From assembly GCA_937916075.1 (NCBI GenBank), contig CALGHW010000390.1, positions 1 through 6,063 on the forward strand: 6,063 nucleotides of DNA, read 5' to 3'. The notes under the pieces were generated by a model, which was not told the origin of the DNA, made no database searches, and saw nothing but the letters and a program-made list of their open reading frames with translations. The stretch is from an uncultured Prevotella sp. (GTDB lineage: Bacteria; Bacteroidota; Bacteroidia; Bacteroidales; Bacteroidaceae). The position numbers and the translations under genes were made by a program. Shown here piece after piece: positions 6,007 to 6,063 of this stretch (the first letter of the stretch is position 1; the number at the start of each line of letters is the position of its first letter).

Positions 6007-6063
6007 TTACTTGGTTTCGATCTCCTCTTTCATGTCGATAAACTCACCTTTTTTGTCATAAAA
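6007..6063 (-). CDS. C-terminal end of an unidentified protein
   Basis: The last 18 codons and a TAA stop (6007-6009) of a minus-strand gene that runs off the right edge. The visible tail is FYDKKGEFIDMKEEIETK, which is charged, mostly acidic and lysine-rich. Stretches of lysine and glutamate codons and an in-frame stop followed by a hairpin suggest a real gene end rather than chance, but the evidence is slight. I do not recognise the family. It shares orientation with the TPR regulator gene but is separated by 214 bp and a separate promoter. Confidence 0.5.
   Translation of the reverse strand, partial: FYDKKGEFIDMKEEIETK

Overview
The window looks like chromosomal DNA from a member of the Bacteroidales, probably the Prevotellaceae. 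Three intergenic promoters match the Bacteroidetes housekeeping pattern (TTTG, about 19-20 bp, TAnnTTTG), two of them fully and one with a degenerate -33 box. There are no clear Shine-Dalgarno sites, leaders are AT-rich, and the protein families (CE7-like esterase, cytoplasmic GH13 amylase, AlaX-type editing protein, TPR/helix-turn-helix membrane regulator) are common in this order. Species cannot be fixed from the sequence alone.

Layout, left to right. The plus strand carries only the last 53 codons of a CE7-type (acetylxylan esterase/cephalosporin deacetylase) carbohydrate esterase. A perfect 25-bp hairpin separates it from the convergent minus-strand genes. All remaining genes read leftward on the minus strand: a small AlaX-like tRNA-editing hydrolase, a GH13 alpha-amylase-family enzyme just upstream of it (probably one transcription unit), then fabD (malonyl-CoA:ACP transacylase) with its own promoter and a likely terminator. 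A 336-bp non-coding gap follows. It holds the fabD promoter, a strong terminator hairpin and a further perfect promoter, which together outline a candidate small RNA of about 155 nt. Beyond it lies a 648-residue lipobox/TPR/transmembrane/helix-turn-helix regulator with its own promoter, then a 214-bp gap with a structured inverted repeat, and the C-terminal 18 codons of an unidentified minus-strand gene.

Functionally the window mixes carbohydrate use (esterase fragment, cytoplasmic amylase), a translation-quality factor, an essential fatty-acid synthesis enzyme and an envelope-to-DNA signalling protein. Apart from the amylase-alaX pair, each gene seems to be its own transcription unit. No mobile element, CRISPR array, tRNA or rRNA was seen. 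The least explained part is the 3599-3790 interval (candidate sRNA with an internal duplicated mini-ORF motif). Next are the palindrome upstream of the amylase and the folded repeat at 5903-5963.
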